64,000 bases of DNA from Rhodomicrobium sp. R_RK_3 (GTDB taxonomy: Bacteria > Pseudomonadota > Alphaproteobacteria > Rhizobiales > Rhodomicrobiaceae). Shown here piece after piece: positions 35,810 to 44,354 of this stretch (positions are counted from its first letter, which is position 1; each line of letters starts with the position of its first letter). The DNA lies in contig NZ_MWLK01000032.1 in assembly GCF_002198715.1 (NCBI RefSeq), forward strand, positions 62,001-126,000, given 5' to 3'. The notes below the pieces were generated by a model. That model made no database searches. It was not told the origin of the DNA and worked only from the letters and a program-made list of their open reading frames with translations. The translations under genes were made by a program, and so were the position numbers.

Positions 35810-38338
35810 ATGCCCGCAATCAGCCGCTACGGCCCCACCGGCAACCCCTATATCGACGGCGTCATGTCCGGCGTGAAATGGGCGTCCACCGCGCTCACCT
35901 ATAGTTTCCCGGCCTCCGCCGGCGCCTATGGCGCCAATTATGGCGACGGCGAGCCGCAGGATGCCTTCGGCGTGTTGAACACCGCGCAGAAGACGGCGAC
36001 GCGGGACGTGCTCGCGAACATCGCCTCGAGCGTCAATCTCACCTTCACCGAACTGACCGGATCCGCCGCGCCGGGCGCGACCTTGCGCTACGCCAGTTCC
36101 GATGCGCCCGGCACCGCCTGGGGCTATTACCCCGACACCGACGCCGAGGCGGGAGACTCCTGGTACAACAATTCCTCCGGCCAATATGACAGCCCGGTCA
36201 AGGGCGATTACGCCTACATGACCTTCCTGCACGAAACCGGCCATACGCTCGGCCTCGACCACGCCCATTCCGGCTACGCCGTTCCGGTCGGACGCGACTC
36301 CATGGAATACACGGTCATGAGCTACCGGTCCTTCGCCGGCGCGTCGGTCAATATGGGCTATACCAACGAGAATTTCGGCTTCGCGCAGTCGCTGATGATG
36401 TACGACATCGCCGCGCTGCAATATCTCTACGGCGCGAACTACGCCACCAATGCGGGCGACAGCGTCTATAGCTGGAGCCCGACCACCGGCCAGATGTCGA
36501 TCAACGGCGCCGCGCAGAGCGATGCCGGCGGCAATAAGATCTTCATGACCCTCTGGGACGGCGGCGGGATCGACAGCTACGACCTGTCCAATTACAGCAC
36601 CAACCTGCGGATCGATCTGCGGCCCGGCGAATGGACCACGACCTCGGCGGCGCAATTGGCGAGCCTTTTTTATGACGGCTCGCGGGTCGCGGTGGGCAAC
36701 ATCGCCAATGCCCTGCTTTACACCGGGAGCTGGATGTCGCTCATCGAAAATGCCGAAGGCGGCTCCGGCAACGACGCCATCTTGGGCAATCAGACCGCGA
36801 ACACGCTCTGGGGCAATGGCGGCAATGACGCGCTGGCCGGCGGCGACGGTCACGATACGCTCATCGGCGGCCCCGGCGGCGATATGCTGACCGGCGGCGC
36901 CGGCTTCGACATCGCATCCTACGCCGGCGCGGCGACGGGCGTGCTCGCCGAGCTGCTGCTCCCCGCCTACAACACCGGCGAGGCGGCCGGCGACCGCTAC
37001 GCCACCATCGAGGGCATCGTCGGCACCAGCTTTGCCGACACGCTGCGCGGCAATGAGATGCCCAACACCCTCATCGGCGGCGATGGCGACGACGTGCTTT
37101 ACGGCCGGGGCGGCAATGATGCGCTGTTCGGCGGCAACGACAATGACGCGCTGATCGGCATGCTGGGCATGGATCTGCTCGATGGCGGCGCCGGCGTGGA
37201 TATTGCCAGTTACGGCATCGCGGCGAGCTATGTGATCGCCGATCTGCTCAACCCCATGGTCAATGCGGGAGAGGCGCGGGGCGATGGCTATGTTTCGATC
37301 GAGAATTTATTCGGATCGGCCTTTGCCGACGGCCTGTGGGGCACCGACGCGGCCAATGTGATCTTCGGCGCGGGCGGCAATGACGCCCTGTTCGGCCGGG
37401 GCGGCAACGACACGCTGCTGGGCGGCGAGGGCAACGACACGCTGCTGGGGCTGGCGGGCGCCGATCATCTCGATGGCGGCAACGGCATGGACCTGGCCAG
37501 CTACGCCTATGCGCCGACCGGCCTGATGGCCGATCTGCTGACGCCGGGCATCAATACCGGCGAGGCGGCGGGAGACAGCTACCTTTCCATCGAGAACGTC
37601 ATGGGCTCGGCCTTCGGCGACGACCTGCGCGGCGATGCGATGGCGAATATCCTCTATGGCGGCGGCGGCGACGACATGCTGAGCGGCCGTGCCGGCAATG
37701 ACATCCTCGCCGGCGGCGAGGGGCACGACACGCTGATGGGCGGCGAAGGCGCCGACATGCTCCAGGGCGGCAACGGCATCGACATGGCGAGCTACGTCAA
37801 TGCCGCCGGCGCCGTGCTGGTCGACATGCAGTTCGCAAGCCTGAACACGGGCGAAGCCGCCGGCGACCGCTTCAGCGCGATCGAGCGCCTTTACGGGTCC
37901 GGTTTCGACGACAGTTTGCGCGGCGACGATTACGCCAACGTGCTCTATGGCGCCGGCGGCACCGACATTCTGTATGCCCGCGGCGGCAACGACTTTCTCA
38001 TCGGCGGCGAGGGCGCCGACGCGCTTTTCGGCAATGCCGGGGCGGATGTGTTCCTCTATATCGCGGCGGGCGATTCCCAGGCCGGTGCGGCGGATACGAT
38101 CTGGGACTTTGCCCAGGGCGCCGACAAGATCGATCTGCGCCTCATCGACGCCGATGCCAATGCGGGCAGCGATCAGGCTTTCAGCTTCATCAGCGGGGCG
38201 GCGTTTTCCGGCACGGCGGGCGAGCTGCATTTCGCCGGCGGCGTCCTCGCGGGCGACATTGACGGCGACAGCGCCGCCGATTTCCAGATCAACATCCTCA
38301 ACATCGCCATGCTGCATGCGAGCGACATCCTTCTGTAA
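35810..38338 (+). CDS. Serralysin-like RTX metalloprotease with four 97-residue modules
   Basis: An 842-residue secreted protease. There is no N-terminal signal peptide, as expected for type I export. The catalytic domain has the zinc motif [11 protein letters not shown] (141-151) and Met-turn YTVMSY (168-172). From about 330 onward come Ca2+-binding RTX nonapeptides (GGxGxDxLx), embedded in four consecutive modules of exactly 97 residues (365-461, 462-558, 559-655, 656-752), each starting G-x-D-(I/L/M)-A-S-Y. The last part is the M10 C-terminal domain with the secretion signal at the end (HASDILL). Serralysins are usually near 480 residues, so the module expansion nearly doubles the length. 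AAGGAATTCGAC precedes the ATG. No protease inhibitor gene is adjacent. Confidence 0.93.
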   Translation: MPAISRYGPTGNPYIDGVMSGVKWASTALTYSFPASAGAYGANYGDGEPQDAFGVLNTAQKTATRDVLANIASSVNLTFTELTGSAAPGATLRYASSDAPGTAWGYYPDTDAEAGDSWYNNSSGQYDSPVKGDYAYMTFLHETGHTLGLDHAHSGYAVPVGRDSMEYTVMSYRSFAGASVNMGYTNENFGFAQSLMMYDIAALQYLYGANYATNAGDSVYSWSPTTGQMSINGAAQSDAGGNKIFMTLWDGGGIDSYDLSNYSTNLRIDLRPGEWTTTSAAQLASLFYDGSRVAVGNIANALLYTGSWMSLIENAEGGSGNDAILGNQTANTLWGNGGNDALAGGDGHDTLIGGPGGDMLTGGAGFDIASYAGAATGVLAELLLPAYNTGEAAGDRYATIEGIVGTSFADTLRGNEMPNTLIGGDGDDVLYGRGGNDALFGGNDNDALIGMLGMDLLDGGAGVDIASYGIAASYVIADLLNPMVNAGEARGDGYVSIENLFGSAFADGLWGTDAANVIFGAGGNDALFGRGGNDTLLGGEGNDTLLGLAGADHLDGGNGMDLASYAYAPTGLMADLLTPGINTGEAAGDSYLSIENVMGSAFGDDLRGDAMANILYGGGGDDMLSGRAGNDILAGGEGHDTLMGGEGADMLQGGNGIDMASYVNAAGAVLVDMQFASLNTGEAAGDRFSAIERLYGSGFDDSLRGDDYANVLYGAGGTDILYARGGNDFLIGGEGADALFGNAGADVFLYIAAGDSQAGAADTIWDFAQGADKIDLRLIDADANAGSDQAFSFISGAAFSGTAGELHFAGGVLAGDIDGDSAADFQINILNIAMLHASDILL
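36902..38065 (+). repeat. Four in-frame 291-base modules within the metalloprotease gene
   Basis: Module starts at 36902, 37193, 37484 and 37775 are spaced exactly 291 bases apart. Each encodes 97 residues with conserved landmarks: DxASY at position 3, N-(T/A)-GEA near 24, (S/T)-(A/S/G)-F-x-D near 42-46, an L-x-G-x turn, and three to four RTX nonapeptides. DNA identity is moderate, so the duplications are not recent. Confidence 0.9.
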
Positions 38339-38427
38339 GCGGTCCGCTCTCGATAAGTTGAACGCCCTGGCCGAGATTTGAACTGTTCCAAAATCGGCGC
38401 CGTCGTAGCCTGCCGGGACTGAGGTGC

Positions 38428-39309
38428 ATGACCCCATTCCCCGAGCCAAGGCGGAACGAGGCGCGGATGACGCATTATTACCGGTTGCGGAACAGCAGAG
38501 GCGGCGCCCACCTCTTCAATTTCGCCATGCCGGGTTTCGAGGCGTCCATCGTCGCCTCCCGCTATGACGGCGAAATCCTCTTCGAACATTGCGAGCCGCA
38601 CCACCGCATCCTCATCACCCTCAGCGGCGGCACCGCGATGACCTATGCGGAGGCCGACGGAGCCGCACCCGTCGATCGCCCGGACCGCGCCGGAAGCATC
38701 ACCATCGTCCCCGCCGGGACGCGGCGCAGCGTTCGCCTGCGCGACGGCGCCATGACCCTGCTCAGCATCGCGCTCGGCCCCGATTTTGCCGCCGATGACG
38801 GCGCCGGGGCTGAGATCCGGCTGGCGCAGAATGAGCGCGACGACTGGCTCTGGCGGGCGGGCGGCGCCTTCGAGGCCGCGGCGGCGCGAGGCGGCGAGGC
38901 GCTGGAATGCGAAGGGCTGGCGCTGGCGCTCGCGCGCCATCTACGGCGCTCGTCCGGCACGCCGGGGCGCGTCGCGACCGGCCTTGCCCCGGCGGCGCTC
39001 GGGCGCATCTTCGCGCTGATGCGGGCGCGGCTGGCGGAGAATATCGGCCTCTCCGAGCTGGCCGATGAATGCGGCCTGAGCATCAGCGCCTTCGGCCGCG
39101 CCTTCCGGCAATCGACCGGCGTGACCCCGCACCGCTATTTCACCGCCATGCGCGTCGAGCAGGCCAAAACCCTGCTGCGCCGGCGCGATCTGCCGCTGGC
39201 CGCCGTGGCGAGCGCGGTCGGCTATTCCGACCAGGCCCATTTCACCACCGCCTTCGCCCGTCATACCGGTTCGCCTCCCGCGCGCTGGCGGCAGATCCGC
39301 TTGGGCTAA
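38428..39309 (+). CDS. AraC family transcriptional regulator
   Basis: A 293-residue regulator with a cupin-like N-terminal half (ASIVASRYDGEILFEHCEPH) and a C-terminal double HTH: GLSELADECGLSISAFGRAF and LPLAAVASAVGYSDQAHFTT followed by AFARHTG, the AraC signature. The ligand is unknown. Two in-frame ATGs at 38428 and 38467 each have GAGG upstream, so the start is not fixed. It lies 89 bases after the protease gene on the same strand and 332 bases before the iorAB-sox operon, so it might regulate either or neither. Confidence 0.88.
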   Translation: MTPFPEPRRNEARMTHYYRLRNSRGGAHLFNFAMPGFEASIVASRYDGEILFEHCEPHHRILITLSGGTAMTYAEADGAAPVDRPDRAGSITIVPAGTRRSVRLRDGAMTLLSIALGPDFAADDGAGAEIRLAQNERDDWLWRAGGAFEAAAARGGEALECEGLALALARHLRRSSGTPGRVATGLAPAALGRIFALMRARLAENIGLSELADECGLSISAFGRAFRQSTGVTPHRYFTAMRVEQAKTLLRRRDLPLAAVASAVGYSDQAHFTTAFARHTGSPPARWRQIRLG

Positions 39310-39641
39310 GCCGACCGGCCGTCGTCCCGGACGGCCGAAGGCCGAGCCGGGATCCAATGGCCCGTCCGGGAACGCTGCGGCAAGCGGTAAGGCTCTTACG
39401 GCCGGGGCGACAGAAATGGGAGCTGAAAACGCCGCATAGATCGACGCGTGGCGAGAGGCGGCACACACCTGTCCGGGCGCAATCCACGACTTCAATACGA
39501 GCTGCTCCCGGCCCCAATTCCGCGTAAGCTGCGGGGGCATCTGCCGATCCGCCGATTTCGCGCAAGACGCAGGCGGCGGCCATCCCCATTTTCAAACGCG
39601 CGGAAAACGCGTGGCTCGCACAAGGAGGAGGTGCCGGTTCC
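39310..39641. promoter_or_regulatory. Region upstream of the iorAB-sox operon, containing repeat A
   Basis: 332 bases. 39320-39411 is repeat A copy 4. The remaining 230 bases should contain the promoter of the iorAB-soxXYZA-fccB operon; I found no definable -35/-10 or operator. AAGGAGGAGG at 39622-39631 serves as the ribosome site of iorA. No gene recognised. Confidence 0.5.
39320..39411. repeat. Intergenic palindromic repeat, family A copy 4
   Basis: Starts CGTCGTCCCGGACGGCCGAA and ends TTACGGCCGGGGCGAC. This is the only family A copy located between genes in the same direction (after the AraC gene and before iorA). If these repeats terminate transcription, it would isolate the iorAB-sox operon from the upstream genes. 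Confidence 0.82.
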
Positions 39642-40097
39642 ATGGCGCAGATCAACGTGAACGGACAAACGCTGACGGTCGAGGCGGATGAAGCGACACC
39701 GCTTCTCTGGGTGCTGCGCGAACAGCTTGGCCTCACCGGCACGAAATATGGCTGCGGCATCGCCGCCTGCGGCGCCTGTACGGTGCATGTCAACGGCGAG
39801 GCGCAGCGCTCCTGCGTGCTGCCGCTTGGCTCGGTCCAGGCGAGCGACAAGATCACCACCATCGAAGGGCTGTCGGCGGACGGATCGCATCCGGTGCAGA
39901 AGGCCTGGGCGGAGCTGGACGTGCCGCAATGCGGCTATTGCCAGGCCGGCATGATCATGGCGAGCGCCGCGCTGCTGGCGAAAAACCCGAAGCCGACCGA
40001 CGCCGACATCAATGCCGAGATCACCAATATCTGCCGCTGCGGCACCTATAACCGCGTGCGCCGGGGCATCCACCTCGCGGCCGGCAACAAGGCATAG
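39642..40097 (+). CDS. iorA: [2Fe-2S] subunit of a xanthine-oxidase-family dehydrogenase (isoquinoline 1-oxidoreductase alpha-like)
   Basis: A 151-residue protein with two [2Fe-2S] clusters. The plant-ferredoxin-type cluster uses Cys38, Cys43, Cys46 and Cys58 ([14 protein letters not shown] and QRSCVLP); the second uses Cys97, Cys100, Cys131 and Cys133 (CGYCQAGM and [13 protein letters not shown]). It passes electrons from the molybdenum subunit encoded next. It has no signal of its own and is presumably exported together with its Tat-signal-bearing partner. iorB follows after 12 bases. The name follows the isoquinoline enzyme; the real substrate is probably something else. Confidence 0.88.
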   Translation: MAQINVNGQTLTVEADEATPLLWVLREQLGLTGTKYGCGIAACGACTVHVNGEAQRSCVLPLGSVQASDKITTIEGLSADGSHPVQKAWAELDVPQCGYCQAGMIMASAALLAKNPKPTDADINAEITNICRCGTYNRVRRGIHLAAGNKA

Positions 40098-40109
40098 GGA
40101 GCGCGCATC

Positions 40110-42284
40110 ATGACACAGAGTTTGAATCTCTCCCGCCGTGGCTTCGTGATCGGCGCGGCCTCCGCCGCTGCCGGGTTGACGCTCGGTATGCGCCTGCCGG
40201 TCGCCACCGCCGCCATGGCCGATGCCGCGCAGCCCGATGAAGTCAACGCCTGGGTGGTGGTGAAGCCGGACGACACCATCGTGGTGCGCGTCGCCCGCTC
40301 GGAAATGGGCCAGGGCACGCTGACCGGCCTCGCCCAGCTCGTCGCCGAGGAGCTGGAATGCGACTGGTCGAAGGTGACGACCGAATATCCGACCCCCGGC
40401 ACCAACCTGAAGCGCAACCGCATCTGGCAGAGCTATTCGACCGGCGGCAGCCGGGGCATCCGCGAAAGCCATGAATATGTCCGCATGGGCGGCGCGACGG
40501 CGCGCGAAATGCTGATCCAGGCTGCCGCGCAGGAATGGGGCGTCAAGCCCGCCGAATGCCGGGCGGAGAACAGCATCATCACCCACACGGCTTCGGGCAA
40601 AAAAGTCAGCTTCGGCAAGGTCGCGGCGGCGGCGGGTAAGCTGCCGGTGCCGGAAGGCGTCAAGCTGAAGGACCCCAAGGACTGGAAGATCGCCGGCAAA
40701 CCGCTTAAGCGCCTGGACACCGCCGACAAGCTGACCGGCAAGCAGGTCTACGGCATCGACCTGAAGCTGCCGGGCATGCTCAATGCGGCGATCAAGGATT
40801 GCCCGGTCTTCGGCGGCAAGCTCGCCAGCTTCGACGACAGCACGGTGAAGACCATGCCGGGCGTCAAGGCGGTGGTGCGCGTCGGCGACAGCGCCGTCGC
40901 GGTCGTCGCGCAGACCTGGTGGCAGGCCAAGACCGCGCTCGATGCGCTGCCGATCGTCTGGGACAACGGGCCGAACGAGAAAGTCTCCAGCGCGTCGATC
41001 GGCGAATTCCTCAAGGAAGGGCTGACGGCGGAGAAGGCGGCAGTCGGCAACCAGAACGGCGATGCGCTGGGCGCGATCGCTAAGGCGACGAAGAAATATG
41101 AGGCGGTCTACGGCTATCCCTATCAGAACCACGCTACCATGGAGCCGATGAACGCCACGGCGCTGTGGACGCAGGACCGCTGCGACGTCTGGTGCCCGAC
41201 GCAGAATGGCGAGGCGGCTCTGGCCGCGTGCAGCGAGGCGGCCGACCTGCCGCAGGCGCAATGCGACGTCACCAAGATCCATCTCGGCGGCGGTTTCGGC
41301 CGGCGCGGCGCGTTCCATGATTATGTCCGCCAGGCGGTGCTGATCGCCAAGCAAATGCCCGGCACGCCGGTCAAGCTGATCTGGTCGCGCGAGGAGGACA
41401 TGCTGCACGGCGCCTACCACCCGATCACGCAGTGTAAGCTGTCGGCGGGCCTGGACGAGAAGGGCGATATCGTCGGCCTGCATATCCGCCTGTCCGGCCA
41501 GTCGATCCTGGCCTCGGTCGCGCCGGAGCGGATGGCCAACGGCGTCGATCCGGTCGCCTTCCAGACCTTCCAGCCCAAGGGCGAGCACGCCATCAGCTAC
41601 AGCTTCCCCAACCTGCTGATCGAGCACGCCATGCGCAATCCGCACGTCCCGCCGGGCTTCTGGCGCGGCGTGAACGCCAACCACAATGCCATCTACACGG
41701 AATGCTTCATCGACGAGCTGGCCTACGAAGCAAAGCAGGACCCGCTCGAATTCCGCCGCAAGCTGCTGAAGAACCACCCGAAAAACCTCGCGGTGCTGAA
41801 CGCGGTGGCCGAGCGCGCCGGCTGGGGCAAGCCTGCCGCGCCGGGCGTCTATCGCGGCCTCGCCCATTGCACGGCCTTCGGCAGCCATATCGCCGGATGC
41901 GCGGAAGTCTCCGTTACGGACGGCAAGCTGAAGGTCCACCGCATCGTCGCCGCGACGGATTGCGGCTATGCCGTCAACCCGCAGCAGATCGAGGCGCAGG
42001 TGGAAGGCTCCTTCGTCTACGGCCTGTCGGCGGCGCTCTATGGCGAGATCACCATCAAGGATGGCCGGGTCGAGCAGGAGAATTTCGACACCTATCAGGT
42101 CATGCGCATCGACGAAATGCCTGAGGTCGAGACCATCGTCATGCCCTCGGGCGGCTTCTGGGGCGGCGTCGGCGAGCCGACGATTGCCGTTGCCGCGCCC
42201 GCCGTGCTGAACGCCATCTTCGCCGCGACCGGCAAGCGCATCCGCACCTTGCCGCTGCGGCATCACGACCTGAAAACGGCTTGA
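40110..42284 (+). CDS. iorB: Molybdopterin-binding subunit of a Tat-exported xanthine-oxidase-family enzyme (isoquinoline 1-oxidoreductase beta-like)
   Basis: A 724-residue catalytic subunit. The N-terminus has a twin-arginine signal (LSRRGFVIGAASAAAGLTLG), so the enzyme works in the periplasm. Molybdopterin-domain features are MGQGTLTGLAQLVAEELE, IHLGGGFGRRGAFHDY, PPGFWRGVNANHNA and, near the C-terminus, GGFWGGVGEPTIAVAAPAV with the catalytic Glu of the GVGEP motif intact. It hydroxylates or oxidises a heterocycle or aldehyde with water as oxygen donor. Its TGA overlaps the soxX ATG (TGATG), which ties it to the sox genes and suggests SoxXA or another cytochrome c as electron acceptor; that is inference. 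Confidence 0.88.
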   Translation: MTQSLNLSRRGFVIGAASAAAGLTLGMRLPVATAAMADAAQPDEVNAWVVVKPDDTIVVRVARSEMGQGTLTGLAQLVAEELECDWSKVTTEYPTPGTNLKRNRIWQSYSTGGSRGIRESHEYVRMGGATAREMLIQAAAQEWGVKPAECRAENSIITHTASGKKVSFGKVAAAAGKLPVPEGVKLKDPKDWKIAGKPLKRLDTADKLTGKQVYGIDLKLPGMLNAAIKDCPVFGGKLASFDDSTVKTMPGVKAVVRVGDSAVAVVAQTWWQAKTALDALPIVWDNGPNEKVSSASIGEFLKEGLTAEKAAVGNQNGDALGAIAKATKKYEAVYGYPYQNHATMEPMNATALWTQDRCDVWCPTQNGEAALAACSEAADLPQAQCDVTKIHLGGGFGRRGAFHDYVRQAVLIAKQMPGTPVKLIWSREEDMLHGAYHPITQCKLSAGLDEKGDIVGLHIRLSGQSILASVAPERMANGVDPVAFQTFQPKGEHAISYSFPNLLIEHAMRNPHVPPGFWRGVNANHNAIYTECFIDELAYEAKQDPLEFRRKLLKNHPKNLAVLNAVAERAGWGKPAAPGVYRGLAHCTAFGSHIAGCAEVSVTDGKLKVHRIVAATDCGYAVNPQQIEAQVEGSFVYGLSAALYGEITIKDGRVEQENFDTYQVMRIDEMPEVETIVMPSGGFWGGVGEPTIAVAAPAVLNAIFAATGKRIRTLPLRHHDLKTA

Positions 42285-42751
42285 TGCGCACGAAGAAACC
42301 GGCGATGGCGGCGGCAATGCTCGCGGCCGCCATCGCCAGCCTTTCCGCCCATGAGTCTCGCGCTGGCGGCGCGCTGGCCGATTTCCAAATCGCCGGCGAC
42401 GCCATCCCCGCGCCGCTGGCCGGCCTGACCGGAGACGCGGCGCGGGGCCTTACCATCATCCGCGACCGCGCCGTTGGCAATTGCCTGATCTGCCACGCCC
42501 TGCCCTTGCCCGACGAGCTGTTTCAGGGTGAAATCGGACCCTCGCTCGGCGGCGTCGGCAACCGGCTGACGGCAGGCCAGATCCGGCTCCGGCTGGTCGA
42601 TCAGTCGCGCATCAATGCGGAGACGGTGATGCCGCCCTACTATCGAGTGGGTGGCCTCACCAATGTCGCCGCCGACTATCGCGGGCGTCCGGCGCTCGAC
42701 GCGCAGCAGATCGAGGACGTTGTCGCCTATCTGGCCGGGCTGAAGGAGTGA
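42284..42751 (+). CDS. soxX: Sulfur oxidation cytochrome SoxX
   Basis: A 155-residue periplasmic monoheme cytochrome c with a signal peptide (MRTKKPAMAAAMLAAAIASL, cleaved near SAHESRAGG). The heme site is CLICH (67-71) and the axial Met is Met116 in VMPPYYR, both as in SoxX. SoxX and SoxA form the SoxXA complex, which joins thiosulfate to the SoxY cysteine. The ATG at 42284 shares its A with the iorB stop codon. Confidence 0.93.
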   Translation: MRTKKPAMAAAMLAAAIASLSAHESRAGGALADFQIAGDAIPAPLAGLTGDAARGLTIIRDRAVGNCLICHALPLPDELFQGEIGPSLGGVGNRLTAGQIRLRLVDQSRINAETVMPPYYRVGGLTNVAADYRGRPALDAQQIEDVVAYLAGLKE

Positions 42752-42753
42752 CC

Positions 42754-43203
42754 ATGCCGACGCGCAGGCAGATCATGCAAGCCGCCGCCGCTCTCGCGGG
42801 CGCTGCCCTCGTGCGCGCGCCGGAGGCCCGTGCCGCGACCCAGCTCGAGGACGCCATCGCCGAGAAGACGCGCGGCGCGGCCGTCGAGCGCGGGCGGGTC
42901 ACGCTCGGCATTCCCCAGATCGCGGAGAACGGGCTTTCGGTCTTCACCACCGTCAGCGTCGAGAGCCCGATGACGGCGCAGGACCACGTCAAGGCGATCC
43001 ACATTTTTTCGGAAAAGAACCCCATCGCCCACATTGCCAGCTTCCGGCTGGGCGCGCGGGCGGGGCGCGCAAAAGTCTCCACCAACATCCGGCTGGCCGC
43101 TTCGCAGCGCGTCACCGCCATCGCGGAAATGAGCGACGGGCGCTTCTATTCCGACGAGCGCAATGTCGTCGTCACCATCGCCGCCTGCATCGACGGAGGT
43201 TAG
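42754..43203 (+). CDS. soxY: Thiosulfate oxidation carrier protein SoxY, unusual C-terminus
   Basis: A 149-residue carrier with a Tat-like signal (PTRRQIMQAAAALAGAALV). SoxYZ holds sulfur intermediates on the Cys of a flexible C-terminal arm, normally ending GGCGG. Here the end reads VVVTIAACIDGG: the Cys (145) is kept, but the flanking Gly-Gly is Ala-Ala and Ile-Asp is inserted before the final Gly-Gly. The remainder (LGIPQIAENG, VSVESPMTAQDHVKAIHI) is typical. I use the ATG at 42754, with AAGGAG 5 bases upstream, rather than the GTG at 42748. It follows soxX by 2 bases. Confidence 0.92.
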   Translation: MPTRRQIMQAAAALAGAALVRAPEARAATQLEDAIAEKTRGAAVERGRVTLGIPQIAENGLSVFTTVSVESPMTAQDHVKAIHIFSEKNPIAHIASFRLGARAGRAKVSTNIRLAASQRVTAIAEMSDGRFYSDERNVVVTIAACIDGG

Positions 43204-43205
43204 AC

Positions 43206-43535
43206 ATGGCGCTCGCACCCGCCCGCATATCGATGCCCGCCGAAGCCAAAAAGGGCGAGATCGTCGAGATCAAGGCGCTCGTCCGCCACGTCATGGAGAC
43301 CGGCTACCGCACCGACAATCGCGGCCAGCCGATCCCGCGCGACATCATCAAGAGCTTCACCGTCACCTATGCGGGCGAGGAGGTCTTTGGCATGGAGCTG
43401 AACCCGGGCGTCTCCGCCAACCCCTATGTGATCTTCACGACCGTCGCGACCGAAACCGGCGAACTCGTCTTCACCTGGACCGACCAGAAGGGCGCGGCGA
43501 CGGTCGAGCGCAAGCTGCTGGCGGTCGTGGGATGA
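43206..43535 (+). CDS. soxZ: Thiosulfate oxidation carrier complex protein SoxZ
   Basis: A 109-residue beta-sandwich protein that pairs with SoxY. Family features are KKGEIVEIKALVRHVMETGY and IPRDIIKSFTVTYAGEEVF, and NPYVIFTTVATETGELVFTW near the end. No signal peptide: it is exported with SoxY. It starts 2 bases after soxY and its stop overlaps the soxA start (ATGA). Confidence 0.95.
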   Translation: MALAPARISMPAEAKKGEIVEIKALVRHVMETGYRTDNRGQPIPRDIIKSFTVTYAGEEVFGMELNPGVSANPYVIFTTVATETGELVFTWTDQKGAATVERKLLAVVG

Positions 43536-44323
43536 ACGCATTCCGGGCGGCCATCGGCGCTGGGTGGCTCGCGGCGCTGACGGCGCTGTCCGTGGTCCCC
43601 GCGGGGGCGCAGGAGGTGCCGCGCGCGCCGGTCTCGGGCTCGGCCTTCCTGTCGCAGGAGCTGAAGGCCATGCAGGCGGACGCGTTCGCCAATCCCGGCG
43701 TGCTCTGGCTGGAGGAAGGCGAGCGGCTTTGGAGCGCGGTGGATGGTAAGGCGGGCAAATCCTGCCAGAGCTGCCATGGCGATGCAAAGCAAAGCATGAA
43801 GGGCGTCGCCGCGCGCTATCCCGCGTTCGATGCAGCTTCCGGCAAATTGCTCAACCTGGAGCTGCGGATCAATGATTGCCGGTCGCGCCGCATGGTCGCC
43901 GAGCCCTACCGCTACGAAACCAACGAGCTGCTGTCGCTGACCGCCTATATCGCGGCCCAATCGCGCGGGCGGCCCATGGCGGTCGACGTCACCGGTCCCG
44001 CCGCGCCCTATTTCGAGCGCGGCAAGGCGCTGTTCAGCCAGCGCCAGGGCCAGTTGAACCTGTCCTGCGCGCAGTGCCATGTCGACCGGGCCGGACAGCG
44101 ATTGCGCGGCGATACGATCAGCCATGGCGTCGGCGTCGGCTATCCGGTCTACCGCATCGAGTGGCAAAGCGCCGGGTCGCTGCACCGGCGGCTGCGCGCC
44201 TGCGCCTTCGGCGTGCGCGCCGAGCAGGCCGATTCCGGCTCGCCCGATTATCTGAGCCTTGAACTTTATCTCGCCAAACGCGCGGAGGGCCTCGCCATCG
44301 ACGCCCCCGCGATCCGGAAATAA
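43532..44323 (+). CDS. soxA: Diheme cytochrome SoxA (L-cysteine S-thiosulfotransferase catalytic subunit)
   Basis: A 263-residue periplasmic cytochrome with signal peptide (AGWLAALTALSVVPAGAQ, taking only the hydrophobic part). Two heme motifs are present, CQSCH (78-82) and CAQCH (179-183), making it the diheme type. Cys224 in RLRACAFGVRAEQ is the active-site heme ligand that forms a persulfide. With SoxX it couples thiosulfate to SoxY. It overlaps soxZ by 4 bases. soxB, needed to hydrolyse the resulting S-sulfonate, is not nearby. Confidence 0.94.
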   Translation: MNAFRAAIGAGWLAALTALSVVPAGAQEVPRAPVSGSAFLSQELKAMQADAFANPGVLWLEEGERLWSAVDGKAGKSCQSCHGDAKQSMKGVAARYPAFDAASGKLLNLELRINDCRSRRMVAEPYRYETNELLSLTAYIAAQSRGRPMAVDVTGPAAPYFERGKALFSQRQGQLNLSCAQCHVDRAGQRLRGDTISHGVGVGYPVYRIEWQSAGSLHRRLRACAFGVRAEQADSGSPDYLSLELYLAKRAEGLAIDAPAIRK

Positions 44324-44354
44324 ACGCTGAACCGCAGAGGGCTGGAGGACGGCG

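Noticed and set aside
36770-38065. Regular repeats that might suggest a CRISPR array
   Set aside because: They are in-frame RTX nonapeptides and 97-residue modules of the protease; there are no constant direct repeats with unique spacers.
39492-42317. 941-residue minus-strand frame opposite iorA/iorB
   Set aside because: Shadow frame; composition rich in Arg, His and Asp with no motif, while the plus strand has complete cofactor sites.
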